Shown: positions 60,897-64,000 of the stretch, in pieces
Position numbering within the stretch: the first letter of the stretch is position 1
Layout of the letters: each line of letters begins with the position of its first letter
Source of the DNA: JARICQ01 sp964527205
Lineage (GTDB): Bacteria > Bacillota > Clostridia > Tissierellales > Tissierellaceae
Direction: 5' to 3'
DNA length: 64,000 bases
Assembly: GCA_964527205.1 (NCBI GenBank)
Contig: CAZGQG010000004.1
Location: 1-64,000 of the forward strand
Program-made: the position numbers and the translations under genes
Notes under the pieces: generated by a model
Seen by the model: the letters and a program-made list of their open reading frames with translations, nothing else
Told to the model about the DNA's origin: nothing
Databases searched by the model: none

Positions 60897-62606
60897 CTAA
60901 AGAAAGTTAAATCCATGTCCCACAAGTTTTTTTGTGTATTCATGCCTAGGATCTGCAAAAATCTTTGATGAACTACCACTTTCTACAATCTCACCCTTAG
61001 ACATTACATAGACCCTATCTGCAATCTTTCTAGCAACAGCCAGGTCATGGGTTATGTATAGCATGCTAAAACCCTTTTCATTTTGCAGTTTCTTTAGGAG
61101 CCTTAGAATATTGGCTTGGGTAGAGGGGTCTAGCATAGAGCTTATCTCATCAGCTATTAGGATTTTTGGTCTTACAATTAAACTTCTAGCTAGGGAAAGC
61201 CTTTGTCTCTGACCTCCGCTAAGAGTATAAGACTTTCTATTTAAAAAAATATCATCCTGGGGAAGTTGAAGCTCCCCTAGTATCCCTTTAATCTCATCTT
61301 CTAAGGATTCATAGGATGCTTTTTTTATTATCCTTAAGGGCTCAGCTATAACCTCCCTAATGCTTAGTTTTTCATTTATTGCAGAAAAAGGATCTTGAAA
61401 GACCATTTGTATGCCCTCTTCCATACTTGTAAAATTATTTCCCTTAAGAAGCTTGTCTTCAAAACTTATCTCTCCCCTATCAGCCCTATCTATACCTGAT
61501 AGGATGCTGGCAAGAGTAGTTTTACCGGAGCCTGATTCACCAATCAAGGCCACGACTTCTCCACTTTCTATATGAATATTGCAATCAATGCAAGCTTTAA
61601 CAGATCTATTCTTAGATTTGTAGATCTTTGATATGTTTTTTCCTTTTAATATGGTAACTATACCCCCTCGGTGGCAGGCTACTTGTCTGTCCTTACCTAT
61701 GTATTCCAGTTTAGGTTTTTCCCTGTCACATATGTCTATACTTTGAGTACATCTATTTTTAAAGGGACAGCCTTTATTTTCACAGTCTACACTTCCATCT
61801 GGAATCCCCCACATGTCTCCAAAAATATTAACTGAGGGAGAAGAATTTAATAGGCCCTTGCTATAGCTGTGCCTAGGGGACCTAAGTAAATCTTCTGTTC
61901 CACCCTTTTCCACTAGGGAGCCTGCGTACATAACACAGACCTTAGATGTAAGTTTTAGAACTGTATCTAATTCGTGGGATATAACTAGGAGGGCAAAGTT
62001 GTTTTCCTTATATAAGCTGGATAGGAGTTCTATTATCTCAGCCTTTGAAACCATATCTAAGGCTGATGTAGGCTCATCTACAATGAGAAGTTCCGGCTCA
62101 CAGGCCAAGGCCATGGCAATTAGGACTCTCTGTCTCATACCACCAGAGAGCTCATGGGGATAAGAGTAAAGCATGCCTAAGTCTAAATTCACCTTTGTAA
62201 GTAGTTCCTCAATTCTTTTCTCCCTTGCTTTTCCAGGCAAGCCTGTGTGCCTTACCAAGACCTCATCTATCTGCTCATGAATAGTTAGGAGAGGATTTAA
62301 TATATCCAGGCTATTTTGAAAAACTATAGCCATTTTTTTCCAGCGCAATCCTTCTAATTCTCTTTTTGTTAATTTATTAATATCCTTGTCCTTAAAATAT
62401 ATATTTCCACTTATATGGGCTGGACTTTTAATAAGACCCATTATAGCCATTGCCATAGAGGTTTTCCCGCTTCCTGACTCCCCTATTATGCCTAAGCTTT
62501 CTCCCTTATTTAAGGATAAACTTAGATTATTAAGGGCGGAGATCCTCTGATCTTCTAACTTGTATTCCAGTGAAAGATTTTCTATTTTTAATAATGAATT
62601 ATCCAT
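60897..62606 (-). CDS. Fused dual-ATPase of a peptide/nickel ABC importer (DppD-DppF-like)
   Basis: A 569-residue protein with two complete ABC ATPase domains. The first has Walker A GESGSGKTS, signature LSGGMRQR, Walker B LLIVDEPTSALD and H-loop ISHELD. It is followed by the oligopeptide-transporter C-terminal cysteine segment (VDCENKGCPFKNRCTQSIDIC). The second has GESGSGKTT, LSGGQRQRLSLARSLIV, ILIADEISSMLD and ITHDLA. In most systems DppD and DppF are separate; here they are fused. It energises import of peptides, nickel or similar. The start is ATG 62606, 8 bases after AAGGGG. It lies 13 bases after the permease gene. Confidence 0.88.
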   Translation of the reverse strand: MDNSLLKIENLSLEYKLEDQRISALNNLSLSLNKGESLGIIGESGSGKTSMAMAIMGLIKSPAHISGNIYFKDKDINKLTKRELEGLRWKKMAIVFQNSLDILNPLLTIHEQIDEVLVRHTGLPGKAREKRIEELLTKVNLDLGMLYSYPHELSGGMRQRVLIAMALACEPELLIVDEPTSALDMVSKAEIIELLSSLYKENNFALLVISHELDTVLKLTSKVCVMYAGSLVEKGGTEDLLRSPRHSYSKGLLNSSPSVNIFGDMWGIPDGSVDCENKGCPFKNRCTQSIDICDREKPKLEYIGKDRQVACHRGGIVTILKGKNISKIYKSKNRSVKACIDCNIHIESGEVVALIGESGSGKTTLASILSGIDRADRGEISFEDKLLKGNNFTSMEEGIQMVFQDPFSAINEKLSIREVIAEPLRIIKKASYESLEDEIKGILGELQLPQDDIFLNRKSYTLSGGQRQRLSLARSLIVRPKILIADEISSMLDPSTQANILRLLKKLQNEKGFSMLYITHDLAVARKIADRVYVMSKGEIVESGSSSKIFADPRHEYTKKLVGHGFNFL

Positions 62607-62619
62607 ACAAGACACCCCT

Positions 62620-63456
62620 TTATAGTTTTTCATTGAAAATTCTTTCTAAATCTCTACTTATGGCAGAAATAGCAAGAATTAGTAACATAGTAACAAGCAA
62701 TGGGGCCATTACCCACCATTTCCAGTAGTCTGTAAAATATATGCCCTTAAAATTAATTCCATGATTTAAAATCAATCCCCAACTTTTAGATGTGGGGTCT
62801 CCAAGACCTAGAAAAGATAGGCCTGCCTCTGCTACAATGGCCTTGCTGGTTATCCTTATAATGGTAATAGATAAGATAGGCATAATTTCTGGCAAGAAAT
62901 GAGTCCTTAATAAATGAAAAAAACCAGCCCCATAACTTTCAGCCATTTTAATATAGGACTCTTCCTTAATAGATATGATCTTAGACCTTATTATTCTAGC
63001 AGGAGAAGTCCAAGAAAAAAAGGCAAGAACCAAAACTATATTTCTAATGCTTGGATCAAAAAAAGCACCTAGCAATATCATCATAGGTAAATCAGGTAGG
63101 GCAATCATTATATCTACTAGCCTCATTATAAGCTTATCAATCAGGCCCCCATGGTAGCCAGCTAGGATACCTAGCAGCGCTCCACCTAGTCCTGCTAATA
63201 GGGAAGTAGAAAATCCAATAATCACACTTATCCTAGCTCCATAAAAGATTTGAGCTAGGAGGTCAATACCCAGATCATCTGTACCTAGGAGATGTTCTCT
63301 ACTAGGAGCCTCCAAAGCATTCCCTGAAGGTACTTTATGGGAATGTGTTGATAGGTAGGGTCCAAATACCCCTATGAATATAATTAAAAATACAAATATA
63401 ATTCCTAGCCTAGCCCCTAGGGATAATCTTTTGAAAGCCTCAATATATTTATTCAT
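62620..63456 (-). CDS. Peptide/nickel ABC transporter permease (DppC-like)
   Basis: A 278-residue permease of the binding-protein-dependent type with five or six helices. An OppC_N-like first helix (LGIIFVFLIIFIGVFGPYLS), the LLGTDDLGIDLLAQIFYGARISVIIGF block and the EAA-type loop (AESYGAGFFHLLRTHFLPEIMPIL) are typical of DppC/OppC. It forms half of the channel with the upstream permease. Its ATG directly follows the upstream stop. Confidence 0.9.
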   Translation of the reverse strand: MNKYIEAFKRLSLGARLGIIFVFLIIFIGVFGPYLSTHSHKVPSGNALEAPSREHLLGTDDLGIDLLAQIFYGARISVIIGFSTSLLAGLGGALLGILAGYHGGLIDKLIMRLVDIMIALPDLPMMILLGAFFDPSIRNIVLVLAFFSWTSPARIIRSKIISIKEESYIKMAESYGAGFFHLLRTHFLPEIMPILSITIIRITSKAIVAEAGLSFLGLGDPTSKSWGLILNHGINFKGIYFTDYWKWWVMAPLLVTMLLILAISAISRDLERIFNEKL

Positions 63457-64000
63457 TTATCTCACCCTTGGGTCAATTTTTTTATAAAATAAATCTGCCA
63501 GTAAATTCATAGTTAAAACTAAAAAAGCAACAAATAAGAATATACCCTGAATCAATACATAATCCCGAACATTAACAGCCTCTCTCATAAGCCTTCCAAG
63601 ACCAGGATAATTAAATACATTTTCTACTAAAATTGCCCCTCCCAATACCCCTCCTAGACTCATAAAGACCCTAGTAATAATAGGGAGGAGAGAGTTTTTT
63701 AGCCCATGTTTAAATATAATCCTTTTAGAACTTAGGCCCTTGGCCAGGGCTGTAGTCATATAGTCCTTTGACATTACACTTATCATACTATTTCTAGCCA
63801 ATAAGTAGAAAGCTCCCACTTGAGTCAGTACAAGAGCTAGGCTAGGTAGAAGAGCATGGCGAAGAATATCTAAAAACTTATAAAAGCCATTTTTATAGTC
63901 CCCAAAGACTGTCATAGCACCAGAGAGAGGAAAAAAATCAAAGGGTGCTGCTAAAGTAAATAGCAAGAGTATGGCTATTAGAAAAGAAGGTATCTCAGAC
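63457..64000 (-). CDS. Peptide/nickel ABC transporter permease (DppB-like), cut by the window edge
   Basis: Partial gene: the frame is open to the last base of the window, so the N-terminus (roughly half of a typical 310-residue protein) is missing. The visible part is the C-terminal half of a DppB/OppB permease: HALLPSLALVLTQVGAFYLLARNSMISVMSKDYMTTALAKGLSSKRIIFKHGLKNSLLPIIT (the EAA loop) and GGAILVENVFNYPGLGRLM. The stop is followed at once by dppC. The binding protein gene is expected beyond the edge. Confidence 0.88.
   Translation of the reverse strand, partial: SEIPSFLIAILLLFTLAAPFDFFPLSGAMTVFGDYKNGFYKFLDILRHALLPSLALVLTQVGAFYLLARNSMISVMSKDYMTTALAKGLSSKRIIFKHGLKNSLLPIITRVFMSLGGVLGGAILVENVFNYPGLGRLMREAVNVRDYVLIQGIFLFVAFLVLTMNLLADLFYKKIDPRVR

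Noticed and set aside
1..64000. CRISPR arrays, tRNA/rRNA genes, insertion sequences and prophage genes
   Set aside because: No repeat-spacer pattern, cloverleaf, transposase, integrase or phage structural gene was seen.

Overview
The window looks like chromosomal DNA from a low-GC, spore-former-like Firmicute, probably an anaerobic member of the Clostridia or Tissierellia. The evidence is strong AGG/GGAGG ribosome binding sites, several TTG and GTG starts, AGG/AGA arginine codons, cell-surface proteins with copper-amine-oxidase-N-like repeats, and anaerobic radical/flavin enzymes. No rRNA, tRNA, CRISPR array, insertion sequence or phage gene is visible. The species cannot be named from the sequence.

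Layout. 0-7 kb: a decayed GGDEF-EAL gene, a heterodimeric ABC exporter and small membrane proteins. 7-14 kb: catalase, a surface protein, and a cobalamin-riboswitch-controlled btuFCD operon. 14-20 kb: an M-box riboswitch with mgtA, a ClsC-like phospholipase D protein, rubrerythrin and exonuclease III. 20-26 kb: a reductive-dehalogenase-like Fe-S protein, a DUF4300-like surface protein, WrbA, an FMN reductase and a MATE pump. 26-34 kb: a TetR-headed operon joining a two-subunit 2-hydroxyacyl-CoA dehydratase-like enzyme, its ATPase activator, a CooC-type ATPase, a 2-enoate-reductase-like flavoenzyme, a 51-residue membrane peptide and a stand-alone protein resembling the middle domain of acetyl-CoA synthase. 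34-39 kb: a GreA-like factor, VanZ, two broken genes, and a CoA-disulfide-reductase-like gene in which the catalytic cysteine codon is TGA. 39-44 kb: surface and membrane proteins and an OpuC-type compatible-solute/choline transporter. 44-60 kb: two related blocks with paralogous cytosolic 5'-nucleotidase-like enzymes and zinc-ribbon proteins, plus a flavinylated lipoprotein reductase, a cardiolipin synthase, a GTPase and a LicC-LicA fusion. 60-64 kb: superoxide dismutase and a peptide/nickel ABC transporter cut by the window edge.

Three things stand out. First, the CoA-disulfide-reductase-like gene is a good selenoprotein candidate: the in-frame TGA sits exactly at the redox cysteine and a small GGU-loop hairpin follows it. 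Second, the 26-34 kb operon combines parts of the 2-hydroxyacyl-CoA dehydratase and CODH/ACS machineries in a way I cannot assign to a known pathway. Third, a run of stress genes (catalase, superoxide dismutase, WrbA, FMN reductase, the CoADR-like gene and a small unknown protein) have sigma-B-like promoters of the form GTTTAA-N12-14-GGGTAT, which suggests a general-stress regulon. The two nucleotidase blocks also share a CTAGCC-N5-GGCTAG palindrome at an identical distance from an extended -10 element.

All assignments come from reading the sequence and from remembered family features. No searches or computations were run.
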